64,000 nucleotides of DNA from Leucaena leucocephala (lineage: Eukaryota; Streptophyta; Magnoliopsida; Fabales; Fabaceae): the NCBI GenBank assembly GCA_037074615.1, contig CM073527.1, positions 29,599,522 through 29,663,521 of the forward strand, written 5' to 3'. This document shows, one piece after another, positions 1 to 10,971 of this stretch. The notes below the pieces were generated by a model. That model did not search any database. It was given only the letters and a program-made list of their open reading frames with translations, and was not told the origin of the DNA. Made by a program: the position numbers and the translations under genes. Within the stretch, counting starts at the first letter, position 1. Each line of letters opens with the position of its first letter.

Positions 1-169
1 TTGCATACTCACATTACCATAGAGATCGAAGCAAGGCGGGGATGAATATCTGATTCCTGCCATGATAAACGGAGGCGCTTATCCCATCAAAACTCATCCT
101 GCACATCAAACCAAAATCGTCTTTAATTCCACATCGTAACTTGCCCAGGACTGAATAATATTCACCCAA

Positions 170-3100
170 AACGTTTATACTTACATGATGATCATCCAAC
201 TGATCATGGCGATACTGCAAGGAAAGTAACAGTTGAGAAAGTCAAAACATGCCAGAGAAGATAATTAATTAATTCAGAATTGAATACGCTGAGGAATGAT
301 ACAAACCCTTCTATATCTGTCCCTGTAACGTTGATCGTGCCCCCTCTCTCGTCTCCTCCTCTCGCCTTCTTCTCTGGCTCTCTGAGCTTCCTGCACAGAC
401 ATGGATTTATACCGTTAAAAGAGGGCCTGCTACGGACTATACAGAGTATGCATGCCCTGTATCTAACTCCTCTTCTTGGGCTTTCCTCACTTTCTCCGCC
501 TCTTCAAGAGCCTCCTTTTCCGCCTAAAACACTAACAACAATTTAGTCCCACAGATTTGGACCTCAGTTTAATTCAGGCCAAATTCTCAACAACAAAAAC
601 CTCACCTCTCTGTTACTCAGCATTTCATCCACAACTTGTTTTGCGTAATCAGGATCATTACAAATCAAAATATTGTCAAAAACCGAGCCCCCTTTCACCT
701 GAAATACGGATATTTCGCTTCATTCTATTAACTGCTGTCATCCCTATTGAAATGATGGCTTCCCATTAAGGTTAATTAATAAAATTATCCTACCTGCCAA
801 ACTTCAACGCCGACGTATTTGATAGGCTTGAGCACATAAAGATCAGGATCATCCTCAAATTCTGTAATGTGAGAAGAAAATTTAAGCATTTTGTCCTATG
901 CAGGAAAGTAACTCCCTGTTCACAATCGTGAAGCATTTTTTTCTGAAGTACATGTTAAAAAGAGTATATAACTTTGTTGGTCTTTCGAGGTGTAATTAAT
1001 AAGGTATTTTCAAAAATGCCCTTAATTCGGGTGTAAAGTTTTTCTAATTGAGATGCCTTATTAAATAAGAGTAAACATGGAAAGAATGTGTAATTTTAAA
1101 GGCTACTGAGTATTGACTACTTATTGGGTGGGGGTGTAAATTAGTTAAAAGCGCCTTATAATTTTGAGCAAAGAGTATCTGAATAAATCCAGGAGATACT
1201 ATGATCACTTTCGTACGTGGATTGTGAGTTCTCCACTTCCCTTTATAATTAGGGTTCTTAATTTTCTGTAAGGTCAGAGGTTATGACCAAGAGAGATAAT
1301 GCTTAATACGAAAATTCTTAAAATATTTACAATTTTTGGGGGAAGCCTCACCAACAAACCTTTTTTTTTCCATGGCCCTTTATACGCTGGATTTGGTATC
1401 TTTGGTGGCTCCCATGCCCCATTTTCCTATTCATCCCAGTTGTCAGGCTAACCAGATGGAAGAATAAGTATGAAATTTCTGTTTTCCTCTCTTAAATTTC
1501 TTTATATGAATTATGAAACTTGTTAAATCATAAAATAAAAATTTTTCATCGAACCAGAGAAAAAAAGAGCTTAAGGTAGGGAATATATGGATGCAACCGG
1601 AACACGCAAAGGACTTTCCTCTAAATAAGAAAATCCAAGAAATCTAAATAATCTGTCTAGAATCATTTCTCAGTGTGCAGTGAGCTACCTGACCTTTTTA
1701 GCTCTCGGGTCAGGTATTTCTACTGGGACAGAATCGTATCCCTGCAATAGCAAGACACATTAAAGAGAGTTCTATACTGGTGCACTAAACGACTATATTC
1801 ATATGTTAAGGAATTCTGAGTACCTCGGGTTTAACATCATTAGGGTCTTCAATGTATTCTCTATCATGTCAGTCAGCAGGCGGTGAGGTGGAATCAATTT
1901 TAATTTCAAAATATGAGTCACCACAGATTTTCCCAAAAAAGAAAAAAACGTTATTGCAGGGAGTAACAGGTTATGAATGGGACCATGTGAATATGGTTAC
2001 AGTAAAAATTGAGTTCAGATATATTTGGAAGGGACTTTCAAGATTCCAAAGAATCATTAAACCTTTTTTGCCTTGACGTCTTTGATTTTTCGCGGAGGAA
2101 GAATATCCCAATCTGTATATGAACTACCAGAATCCCGTTCTCTATTATCAACCAGGTTACCATAAGAGGCATCTGGCCTGAGAACAAATGTGTAGAAATG
2201 AGTTAACTTCAGTTTCATACCGCAGGTCCTTCTTTGTGGGGTAATTTTGACCCTGGTAGGAGACTGGCATGCAGCTTCTTTGTCTGTGTGCCACATATAT
2301 CTGGTCCAAACATTAAACTACACAGAATATGTCAGTTTGACATCCTACTGGATTTAAACCACACAACCTAGGACTTAGATAAGTACATGGATTTAGATTA
2401 TTAACATATTAGAAAAGGCAGAATGGAAAAGAGAGGGTGACTGTTAATGTGACATCATATTCTTGATGTTGAATTTTGTGTAACAGTATTATGGGATAGA
2501 GATTATTGTTTATTATACTCCAGCATGAAACGGAGTGCTGGTTAATTACAATTTATGGGGTCATTAAGTATATTTGAAAGTTCAAAAGTGCATATTATGA
2601 AGCGAGAAGCAAGTACTTTCACCAAAAAATGTGTGTGTGTGTGTGAGAGAGAGAGGGAGGGAGGGAGGGAGGGAGGGAGAGGTGAATGCGATTCAGCTTC
2701 AAGCCACTATTTGTTTTTCCATTTCTCTAACTGGATCCATAACTTGAGCTTTGAATTATTATTTATTTAACCTTTTTCATTGTAATTGTATATAAAAGAA
2801 TTATTCAGGTTTCATAGGTTAGTACAAAAGATGTGCCTCAGAGAATTGGAAACAAAGTAAAAAATGTGCAATTAGCAACAAACCTGTGAGGAGTATCCCC
2901 ACCAAACTTTTTTCTGATTAACAAATCCAGAGAGGAGCTTTATGTAACCTCCACCACACTCGATTTCTTGCTCAAACTTTATAGAATACTGGATCACCAA
3001 GGTTCTGTTCCTGTTGCTGAATTCGGGTATCTTTGCAGATATAGCATAGTGTTTGGCATGATCACTAGATGTTTGAATGCCTACGAAAAGGTCAAACAAT

Positions 3101-4381
3101 AAGTTAATCACTATGGTCACCAATATACCTATAGCGTCAGTTTCATTAATACTTTGATCAAGATAATCATTATGCCTATGCCTAGACAGCCCAGTCAAAA
3201 GCGACAAAATATATGATGATGAAATCCAAGACTAAAGCTCTCAAAAGGACTAATAATAGTGGGAAACATATAAGAAGCTATTACTTCGGAGACCGTACCT
3301 TTATCATCTGGATCTCCTGCCCATTTTCCAGCTGTGTATTTGAATGAGCCAGCTTTATATTCACTTCTCTTCCAGTCAGATTTTACCCAGCGAGTTTGCC
3401 AGCCGTCTTATAAGAACCAACAAACCAAAGAGCACGTCATCCATGCAAGTTTTAAAATTTAAGAATAAGCTGAAACCATCCAAGATCCAATATTGAACCG
3501 TAAATTGATAGTCAAACATTTGTTTCATATGTTAGCCGAAGCAGAGCGAGTGCAGAATACAAGTATAGTTTGGAGGAAATGTATGGAATCTCGAATTAAG
3601 GAGCACCCGTAAGTGTTGGAGATAATAGTTTATCCATCTTTTCTAGATATTGGATTTCAAGAAAAATCAGTAACGCTGTGCTTAGATTGAGAGAAAAGAA
3701 GAGAAAAAAGAAAAAATAGGATAAAAAATTATAGAGAAAATAGTTTTCTCTCGGAGAAAATAGGAGAGAGAAAAAAAATAAAAAGAAAAATAAGATAGGT
3801 CCCACATCCTATTTTTTCTAAAAAAATTTCACTCAACTTATAGAGAGATTTGATCATTCAACTATTTGCTCTCTTATGCGCAAAACTCTTATTTTCTTTA
3901 CTCTATATTTTATCTCGTTCATTTAAACAAGATGGGTGTTTATATTATTATTCAAATTTTCTATTTTTTTATTTTTTTTCTCTCAATTTTCTTTCTAACA
4001 AGCAGAGCTAAAGAGCTAAAGGAAGGAAGAGGTTGCTCCAGCTCAATTTTATTTATAATGTTGAGAAAGAGAAAGCAAGGCAAATTGAAAGGAAATCTAT
4101 CAAAAAAAGGAGCGAAACAGACTCGTAATTGGTATTGGAGTATGGTAAAAAGAAGTGCTGTAGAACGTACTCAGCGGCTATAGATAGTAGATGCAAAATT
4201 TTGCATTGATTTTCTTGTGGTTTCTGGGTATAATTTTCACGGATAGTAGGATAAAAGATAAAAAATGGAGGGCGAGCCAGAGAGGGGACAAGAGAGTATC
4301 TTCAAATCGATCTTCAAAGATGATTTCAGAAACGGAAACCTGCGCTAGAAAATGGGTAAGGAGCAGAGTAAACAGCAGCAT
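170..4381 (-). pseudogene. CRT3: Calreticulin-3 (CRT3)-like pseudogene, multi-exon, disabled
   Basis: Family role: ER lectin chaperone of the calnexin/calreticulin cycle; plant CRT3 is known for quality control of receptor kinases. Recognisable exons run from right to left: 4381-4299 (signal peptide, then SEIIFEDRF), 3406-3299 (GWQTRWVKSDWKRSEYKAG), 3080-2884 (KHYAISAKIPEFSNRNRTL, IECGGGYIKLLSGF), 2317-2063 (MFGPDICGTQTKKLH, FYTFVLRPDASYG, YTDWDILPPRKIK), about 1890-1824, 1741-1694 (GYDSVPVEIPDPRAKK), about 1450-1361 (EPPKIPNPAYKGPW), about 1265-1216 (KIKNPNYKGKW), 861-794 (EFEDDPDLYVLKPIKYVG), 698-606, 523 to about 330, and a possible last exon from 214. Lesions: exon 1 donor reads AT instead of GT (4298-4297); an extra base in the T run 2908-2913 shifts frame; several indels lie between about 2205 and 2275; in-frame TGA at 1871-1869 (expected Trp) and TAG at 1429-1427. 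The C-terminal HDEL retention signal is not evident near 180. A few exons remain clean, so the decay looks moderate in age. Confidence 0.88.
2629..2681. repeat. Compound microsatellite (GT)n(GA)n(GGGA)n
   Basis: A run of GT, then GA, then several GGGA units, in an AT-rich intron of the calreticulin relic. Simple sequence repeat with no coding value. Confidence 0.9.
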
Positions 4382-4608
4382 AAGCTTCTTAAGCTCAGTA
4401 CTTTTAAGTTTTAACCGTTAACGAAAAAGAACAGTCCGCCATTGGCGCGGACAATACAAATATCCCTGCGAAGTGTGGGAGGGGGATTAAGGCATATTTA
4501 TAGAGAGCCAATCCGGTTGTTGGCTCCAATTTCTGGTCTACATGAATGGGAATGGTCCAATGAAAGGCAATAGTGACGTCGCACTGGCAAATCCGCTCGG
4601 CTCCATAA

Positions 4609-4613
4609 CATAT
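4609..4613. repeat. Target site duplication (left copy), CATAT
   Basis: CATAT lies directly left of the 5' LTR and again directly right of the 3' LTR at 11443-11447. The 5-bp duplication is the expected footprint of LTR-retrotransposon integration and fixes the element's borders. Confidence 0.93.
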
Positions 4614-5076
4614 TGTTAGATATTTATTATTTATTATGACCTATTTAGATATTAATTAGAATAATTAATAAATATTTCTGAGTGTGGCCCGTAGTCATTG
4701 GGCCCAGTCCAGGAGATTCAGTTTATTTAAGGTTAATTTCCTGATGGTGGAAATTAACAATTCATTGAGTGTGAGATCTCTTTTCTGAGTCCAGAGTGAA
4801 ACCCTATTTTCTGCTCGCTTCTGAAGATTCCCCACTGGTGACGGCTATAAACAAGTTGCCATCACTGTGCCTAATCACCAGCTGGAAGAACCTGTTATTT
4901 ATCTGACAGTGTTCTCTTTTGACAGGTATCTCATTTTGATCTCAGTTCTCCCGGATCAATAAAGCTAATGGCGAGAGGTAACTTTAAGTCTTTCGCTGCA
5001 TCTCATATAGGTTTATTATTTGAGTATGATATAATCTGTATTGATTGTATTACTTTTGAGATGTTTATTTCTAACA
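4614..5076 (+). repeat. 5' LTR of the copia element
   Basis: 463 bp, starting TGTTAG and ending CTAACA. It matches 10972-11442 apart from scattered substitutions and lacks 8 bp found in the 3' copy near 4711. Confidence 0.95.
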
Positions 5077-5078
5077 TG

Positions 5079-5090
5079 TGGTATCAGAGC
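5079..5090 (+). other. Primer-binding site (initiator Met tRNA type)
   Basis: TGGTATCAGAGC lies two bases after the 5' LTR. It is the standard plant retroelement site complementary to the 3' end of initiator methionine tRNA, where reverse transcription starts. Confidence 0.92.
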
Positions 5091-7020
5091 CTTGTTTGAG
5101 ATCACCTTGCCTTCTTTATTGATCATTTTGTTCTCATAGATATCAATATGAGATGAATATGTGATACATAAATTTATTTTTATTTTATCTTTTATTCTTT
5201 AACCATTTTCTCCTGTGGTTCACCGATGATGAGGGAGAGAATGAGAGAAGCTTCACGGTGACTCGCGAGAGAGAGATAGCGAGAGATTCTTTCCTCTGCG
5301 ACGGTGAGACGTGAGACAGCGTGAATGAGAGACCACAGTCGCCGTTAAACTCGCTGAAAGAAGAGGTTGCCATGACGGTGAGATTTATGGTTAAGCTCAC
5401 CAGAATCTGGAGAACAAACTCTCCCTGTAATCGCCGTCGGGGCCACCAGAAAATGAATGGATCGACCACCCCGATAGTCACCGGAAACTGGGTTAGAATC
5501 CACCGTGAGCATCACAGGAAGAGACACCCAAAAGCTTGTCGGCATCTACTGGTCTCACTGGAGTCTCGCGGCGCGGGTTTCTGCAACTCGGGTTGCTGAG
5601 TCGGGTTAGGTCAACCCGACTCAGTACAGTGAAGGCACCCAAATGGTGCGTTTTGGCCTTGAGCCAAAATGCATCGTTTCATCTGAAAGCTGCTGGACGC
5701 TGGTTTTAAAGACAAAAAAAAACATTTTTTCCAGCGTCTGGGCTGTCAGCGTTTTGGGCCGCAAGTTTTTTTTTTATTTTTTCTTTTTTATGCTGGGCCG
5801 ACGGAAACTGTGCCTTTTTTCCAAAAAAAAAAAAAATAGGTTTTCTGGGCTGCTGCAGTTTTGGGCCCTGCGTTTTTAGACAAGCAGAATTTTATTTCCA
5901 GAAAAACGTTTTTGGGCCTAAATTTTGGGTTTTATTTCTGGAAATTATTTTGGGTCCTATTTTTTGGACTTTTGAGTATGGGCCACTTGGTTTTATTTCC
6001 AGAAAATTATTTTTGGCCAATTAATTTGATTTTTCAGAAAATCTTTTAATTACTATTTTATGCACTGTAAATGTTTAAAATTAATTTCTTTATTATTTTA
6101 ATTTTGAGAAAAAGGAATTTACAAATTTTAATTTTTATGTTATTTAATTGCCCATTTTATTTTTAATTTCTCCCTTGGCAATTAAATTAACTGTTTAATT
6201 TTTGTAAAAATCTTTTGAGTTAAAATTAATTTGTTAAACATTTTTGGGTGCATGAAATAGTGGGAGAATTTTAATATTAATTTATTAAATGCTCTATTGT
6301 GTTGTGCATATTTGGATTTATATGCACGTTATTGATATTTGTGATAAGCATGCAGTTTTGTGAGGAGTAGCCACAGCATCCTCATTTGTTTGTGTTGCGT
6401 GCATTAATTAATCACATATAGATTTAAAATATCAATAATAATTAAATGTATAGTTATGATTTATCTTTACCCACAGGTAGATATATCATGATTGTACATT
6501 TAATTAGGGGAAGAATTAATTTCTCCATTAAATTGTGCATATTTGGATTTTCAATGCACTTGAATGATATTTGTGATTAGCGTGCAGTTCTTTGAGGAGT
6601 AGCCACAGCATCCTTGTTTATTGAACTTGTTGTATGCATTCATCAATCACATCTGGATTGAAAATATCATTTGTAATTAAATGTATAGCTGTGATTTATC
6701 TTTGCCCACAGGTAGATATCTCACAATTGTACATTTAATTAGGGTGGGATAGAATGGCCTCGTTGTTTTCTAATTAGCCCACAGGCATTGGGAAATTACG
6801 AATGCGTTCTAATTCTACCATCTGAGATAAATACCTGGTTATGCTAATGTCTTTGCCCACAGGTAGACATTAGTGATACGTATTTATATTGCTTGCATGC
6901 TACATTTGAGCTAAGCATGCATACATGGCACAGTGACTTGTGATTGATTCAAATTACTAATGTGAGCTTATTTGTGTATTTGTCTGTTCTCATTTTGCAG
7001 ATCCAATTGCTGCTCCCAGG
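5091..7020 (+). other. Long untranslated leader of the copia element
   Basis: About 1.9 kb with no convincing coding frame; short open frames here do not resemble gag. It contains the tandem duplication annotated separately. A pyrimidine-rich stretch ending TTTTGCAG near 7000 resembles a splice acceptor just before the gag start, so gag could be made from a spliced RNA; that is inference. Confidence 0.6.
6302..6745 (+). repeat. Diverged tandem duplication in the copia leader
   Basis: Two copies with a period of about 230 bp (about 6302-6505 and 6532-6745). Shared landmarks in the same order are TTGTGCATATTTGGATT, GAGGAGTAGCCACAGCATCC, ATTAAATGTATAG, TTTATCTTTRCCCACAGGTAG and GTACATTTAATTAGGG. 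A third partial echo (TTTGCCCACAGGTAGA) lies near 6850. Copies differ by many substitutions, so the duplication is older than the LTR divergence suggests for the insertion. Confidence 0.85.
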
Positions 7021-7023
7021 ATT

Positions 7024-7440
7024 ATGTATGATGTTAGTGACAAAACAGTCTTAGATGGCAGCATTAACTATGTTGACTGGAGAGACGATGTTTTGTTGCA
7101 GCTTGGTTTATTGGACTTAGATTATGCCTTGAGGTTTGATAAACCTCTGAGACCTGATGATGCCTCCAATGATAGAGAGGCAAAGGAAATGTATAATATG
7201 TGGGAGTGGAGTAACCGCTCTTCTCTTCTGCTATAAAACAAAGGATCACTAGGAGCATTAGGGCAGCAGTCCCTAAGTGCGACACAACCAAAGGGTACCT
7301 GGAAGCCTTGGATAAGCAATTCAAGCTGACAGACGAGCAGATGGGTGGTGCCATCACGTTTGAACTATGTGCTGTGAGGCTTACAGGTATTGGCAGTGTG
7401 AGGCAACATATTATGGAAATGAGAGGTATGCTTTCATCGT
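7024..7440 (+). pseudogene. Copia gag remnant
   Basis: The first 70 residues (7024-7236: LDGSINYVDWRDDVLLQLGL and EAKEMYNMWEWSNRSSLLL) match the N-terminal part of copia gag proteins, where a tryptophan-rich block is followed by YDKWERSNR-like motifs. The frame then stops. Pieces such as SVRQHIMEMRGM continue in the downstream frame that leads into protease. The usual several-hundred-residue gag is strongly shortened and no CCHC zinc knuckle is visible. The protein could not assemble particles on its own. Confidence 0.75.
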
Positions 7441-8477
7441 GTGTTACTTTTGAGTCTAACTTTTCTAGCGTTAATGATGACACTTGGTGGATTGACACTG
7501 GGTCAATGATCCACATTTCAACTATCATGCAGGGCTTTCTGTCAAGCAGGTCTCCACATCCCAATGAGGAATCTGTCCTTTCAGGCAGTGGGAGAGGAGA
7601 TCCTGTGAAAGCTATTGGAACCTTTCGCATTCATCTTTCAAATCAAAATATTTTGGAACTCTATGATGTTTTCTATATTCCCTCTTACAAGAGGAATTTG
7701 ATTTCTATGTCAAAGCTCATTCCATTTGATTATCATCTAGTTCTTTCTAAGAAACGTATGACTTTGACAAAGAATTCAGTTTTGATTGCGAATTTGGTTA
7801 TGATTGATGGTTTGTTTAAAATTGTTTATGATTCGCCTCAATCTCTTTCTGTTATGCATGGTACTAAGAGAAGTGTCATCGATGAGAATTCTTATAGCCT
7901 GTGGCATAGGAGATTGGGTCATATCTCAGTTGACAGAATCAAAAGGTTAAATAAAGAAGGAATTCTTCCGTCTTTAAGCCATTCAGAGTTTGATTCTTGT
8001 GTGGACTGCATAAGGGGTAAGCAGACCAATAAGTCACATAAGGGGGCTAAAAGAAGTTCTGAGTTGCTAGAAATTATACACATGGATATTTGTTACCCTG
8101 ATTTGACTGCGTATGGTCAGAAGTACTTTATCACCTTTATTGATGATCACTCACGATTCATGTATGTTTACATGCTTTATAATAAAAGTGAGGCACTAGA
8201 TGCTTTCAAGGATTATAAAGTAGAAGTAGAAAAACAGATTGGGAAACCAATCAAGATTGTGAGATCCGATCGTGGTGGTGAGTATTACGGTAGATACACT
8301 AGTGAAGGACAAGCAGCAGGTCCATTTGCTGAATTTCTTCGAGAGCAAGGTATAGTGGCTCAATACACTATGCCTGGATCACCTGATATGAATGGTGTAG
8401 CTGAGAGAAGAAATAGGACCTTGCTGGACATGGTTATGAGCATGATGAGTAGCTCCAAACTGCCATATTCTCTGTGA
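7308..8477 (+). CDS. Copia pol part 1: protease and integrase
   Basis: Open frame of 389 codons carrying a protease catalytic motif (WWIDTGSMIHIS), the GAG-pre-integrase region (SLWHRRLGHISVDRIKRL, then a CVDCIRGK zinc-binding stretch), and the integrase core with HMDICYPD, FIDDHSR and RSDRGGEYY, ending in the PDMNGVAERRNRTL motif. It ends at TGA 8475-8477, where relatives have tryptophan (LPYSL followed by KEALKTA in the same frame). One base change therefore splits an otherwise continuous pol. The annotated start lies within gag-derived sequence and is only nominal. Confidence 0.9.
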   Translation: MDKQFKLTDEQMGGAITFELCAVRLTGIGSVRQHIMEMRGMLSSCVTFESNFSSVNDDTWWIDTGSMIHISTIMQGFLSSRSPHPNEESVLSGSGRGDPVKAIGTFRIHLSNQNILELYDVFYIPSYKRNLISMSKLIPFDYHLVLSKKRMTLTKNSVLIANLVMIDGLFKIVYDSPQSLSVMHGTKRSVIDENSYSLWHRRLGHISVDRIKRLNKEGILPSLSHSEFDSCVDCIRGKQTNKSHKGAKRSSELLEIIHMDICYPDLTAYGQKYFITFIDDHSRFMYVYMLYNKSEALDAFKDYKVEVEKQIGKPIKIVRSDRGGEYYGRYTSEGQAAGPFAEFLREQGIVAQYTMPGSPDMNGVAERRNRTLLDMVMSMMSSSKLPYSL

Positions 8478-8507
8478 AAGGAAGCACTCAAGACAGCCAC
8501 ATACATA

Positions 8508-10700
8508 TTGAACAGGGTTCCAACAAAGGCAGTGTCCAAGACACCCTTTGAAATCTGGAAAGGATGGAAACCCAGTTTAAATCATTTCAAGGTATGGGGT
8601 TGTCCTGCGGAAGTAAGAGTGTATAATCCACAGGAGAAGAAGTTGGATCCTAAGACCATCAGAGCTTACTTTATAGGCTATGCGGAGAGGTCTAAGGGTT
8701 ATAAGTTTTATTGTCCTCCACCTTCTACAAGGTTTGTAGAGTCTAGAAATGCCAAGTTTCTTGAGAATGATGTGATTAGTGGGAGTGATTGTCTATCATA
8801 TAATCACATAGAGCGAACCACTGATATCATTCATGAGGGGATGTCAATAGTCAATGTTTATCCCACTGTTGAGATTGACATTGAACGTGACGTGGACCCT
8901 GTGGCTCAAGTTGACGGTGCTGAACAAAATGGACACATACCTGATGGTCAATCTATCACACAAGTGGAACCACCACAAGCTGTGATAGAGGATGTCATTG
9001 TTCAGCAACCTGGTTCAACCCAAGAGGTTGAATTGAGGAGGTCAACTAGAGAGAGAAGATCGGCATTACCTGATGATTATGTAGTGTATTCTGCTGAGAT
9101 TGACTGTGATGTAAGTGTTGAGAATGATCCTTTGTCGTTTACTCAGGCTGTGAGGAGTGTGAACTCCAAGTTGTGGCATGATGCTATGATTGATGAAATG
9201 AATTCCATGGCAAATAACCATATTTGGGAACTTGTAGAGTTGCCTAGTGGGTCTAAGGCCATTGGCTGTAAATGGGTTTACAAAACCAAGAGAGACTCAC
9301 AAGATAACATCGATAGGTACAAGGTTAGGTTGGTTGCAAAGGGATTCACTCAAGTGGAAGGAATTGATTACAGTGAAACATTTTCACCTGTATCTAAGAA
9401 AGATTCATTCCGTATCATCATGGCATTGGTTGCCCATTTTGATCTGGAATTGCACCAGATGGATGTTAAGACTGCTTTCTTCAATGGTGAACTGGAGGAA
9501 GAAGTCTACATGAAGCAGCCTGAGGGTTTTGTTGCAGAAGGTAAAGATCAATTGGTGTGCAAGCTGAAGAAATCAATATATGGTTTGAAACAGGCTTCAC
9601 GGCAGTGGTACTTGAAGTTCCATGAAGTGATCACATCATTTGGGTTCGTTGAGAATATCATGGATGATTGTATATACCACAAGGCTAGTGGGAGTAAAAT
9701 CATATTCTTGATTTTGTATATGGATGACATACTACTTGCTACCAATGATCTAGGACTATTACGTGAGGTGAAACAGTTTCTGTTCAAGAGCTTTGACATG
9801 AAAGACATGGGTGAGGCTTCTTATGTCATTGGCATAAAGATCCATAGAGATAGAACCCAATGTCTTGTAGGCTTATCTCAAGAGGCTTACGTTGTCAAAA
9901 TTCTAGAACGTTTCAGGATGCAGAACTGTTCATCTAACGTGGCTCCTATTGAAAAAGGAGACAAGTTTAGTCTAAGTCAATGTCCTGAAACTGAGCTTGA
10001 TAGGAAACAGATGGAAAAGGTCCCATATGCCTTAGCGGTAGGAAGCTTGATGTATGCGCAGGTTTGTACAAGACCTGACATCGCTTTTGCTGTGGGTATG
10101 TTGGGAAGATACCAAAGTAATCCTGGGGAAGCACATTGGACAGCTGCAAAGAAGGTGTTTAGGTACCTACAAGACACTAAACACTACATGCTCACATACA
10201 GAAAAACAGACAATTTGGACGTGATTGGATACTCAGATTCAGATCTTGGAGGATGCGTAGACTCGAACAAGTCTACATCTGGCTACATCTTCCTATTGGC
10301 AAAAGGAGCTATATCGTGGAGAAGCGCTAAGCAAACTCAAACAGCTCCTTCTACCGGTGATGCTGAGTACATTGCGTGTTTTGAAGCAAGTTCACAAGCT
10401 ATTTGGATAAGGAATTTCATTGCTGGGCTTAAGATTATGGATTCAGTCTCTAAGCCAATCAGGATGTACTGTGATAACATAGCTGCGGTGGCCATAGCGA
10501 ACAACAAAAGGAATAAAAGTCGCAGCAAGTTTGTTGAACTTAAGTTCCTTTACTTGAGAGAGAGGGTTCAAGATGGCCAAGTTTCAGTTGAGCGTATCAG
10601 TACATTAGACATGTTGGCTGATCCTTTGACGAAAGGGTTGAAGCCAAATATCTTTGTCACACATGTGCCTCATATGGGACTTCATCCTACTTTTGATTAG
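8508..10700 (+). CDS. Copia pol part 2: reverse transcriptase and RNase H
   Basis: 730 codons in the same frame as the protease-integrase segment, downstream of the TGA. It holds the end of the integrase region (NRVPTKAVSKTPFEIWKG), then reverse transcriptase (KWVYKTKRDSQDNIDRYKVRLVAKGFTQ split over two motifs, MDVKTAFFNGEL, SIYGLKQASRQWY) with the catalytic YMDD box near 9719-9730. RNase H follows (GYSDSDLGGCVDSNKSTSGY, GDAEYIACFEASSQAIWI, YCDNIAAVAIA). It ends 270 bp before the 3' LTR. Apart from the upstream TGA the enzyme motifs look intact. Reverse transcription of the RNA in trans is possible but not shown. Confidence 0.92.
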   Translation: MNRVPTKAVSKTPFEIWKGWKPSLNHFKVWGCPAEVRVYNPQEKKLDPKTIRAYFIGYAERSKGYKFYCPPPSTRFVESRNAKFLENDVISGSDCLSYNHIERTTDIIHEGMSIVNVYPTVEIDIERDVDPVAQVDGAEQNGHIPDGQSITQVEPPQAVIEDVIVQQPGSTQEVELRRSTRERRSALPDDYVVYSAEIDCDVSVENDPLSFTQAVRSVNSKLWHDAMIDEMNSMANNHIWELVELPSGSKAIGCKWVYKTKRDSQDNIDRYKVRLVAKGFTQVEGIDYSETFSPVSKKDSFRIIMALVAHFDLELHQMDVKTAFFNGELEEEVYMKQPEGFVAEGKDQLVCKLKKSIYGLKQASRQWYLKFHEVITSFGFVENIMDDCIYHKASGSKIIFLILYMDDILLATNDLGLLREVKQFLFKSFDMKDMGEASYVIGIKIHRDRTQCLVGLSQEAYVVKILERFRMQNCSSNVAPIEKGDKFSLSQCPETELDRKQMEKVPYALAVGSLMYAQVCTRPDIAFAVGMLGRYQSNPGEAHWTAAKKVFRYLQDTKHYMLTYRKTDNLDVIGYSDSDLGGCVDSNKSTSGYIFLLAKGAISWRSAKQTQTAPSTGDAEYIACFEASSQAIWIRNFIAGLKIMDSVSKPIRMYCDNIAAVAIANNKRNKSRSKFVELKFLYLRERVQDGQVSVERISTLDMLADPLTKGLKPNIFVTHVPHMGLHPTFD

Positions 10701-10960
10701 TGGAGGTATGAGCAATGAAATTACATTTTGTGGTTTATCATTTCAATTTGTGATTGTATACATTTGTGTTATTGAATTGATAAACATTGAGACAGGAACC
10801 TATGAACATTGAGTTCATGTATATTGTGATACCCATTATGTGATGGTGCTACATGTAATACTTGGAAGGTAATACCCGATAAAAGGGGACTTATCCCCTT
10901 GATTCTTGTAGCGCGACATCAGTTTACCTAGACAGGGCGATGACATTGAGTATACGGGCC

Positions 10961-10971
10961 AAGTGGGAGAA
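10961..10971 (+). other. Polypurine tract
   Basis: AAGTGGGAGAA directly abuts the 3' LTR; it is the expected priming site for plus-strand DNA synthesis. Confidence 0.8.

Noticed and set aside
4297..4298. Possible U12-type AT–AC intron at the calreticulin exon 1 donor
   Set aside because: The sequence after the exon (ATACTC) does not match the ATATCC consensus and the acceptor is AG, so a mutated GT donor is simpler.
5185..5599. Overlapping open frames on both strands in the copia leader
   Set aside because: They overlap one another, lie between the primer-binding site and gag, and show no retroelement domain.
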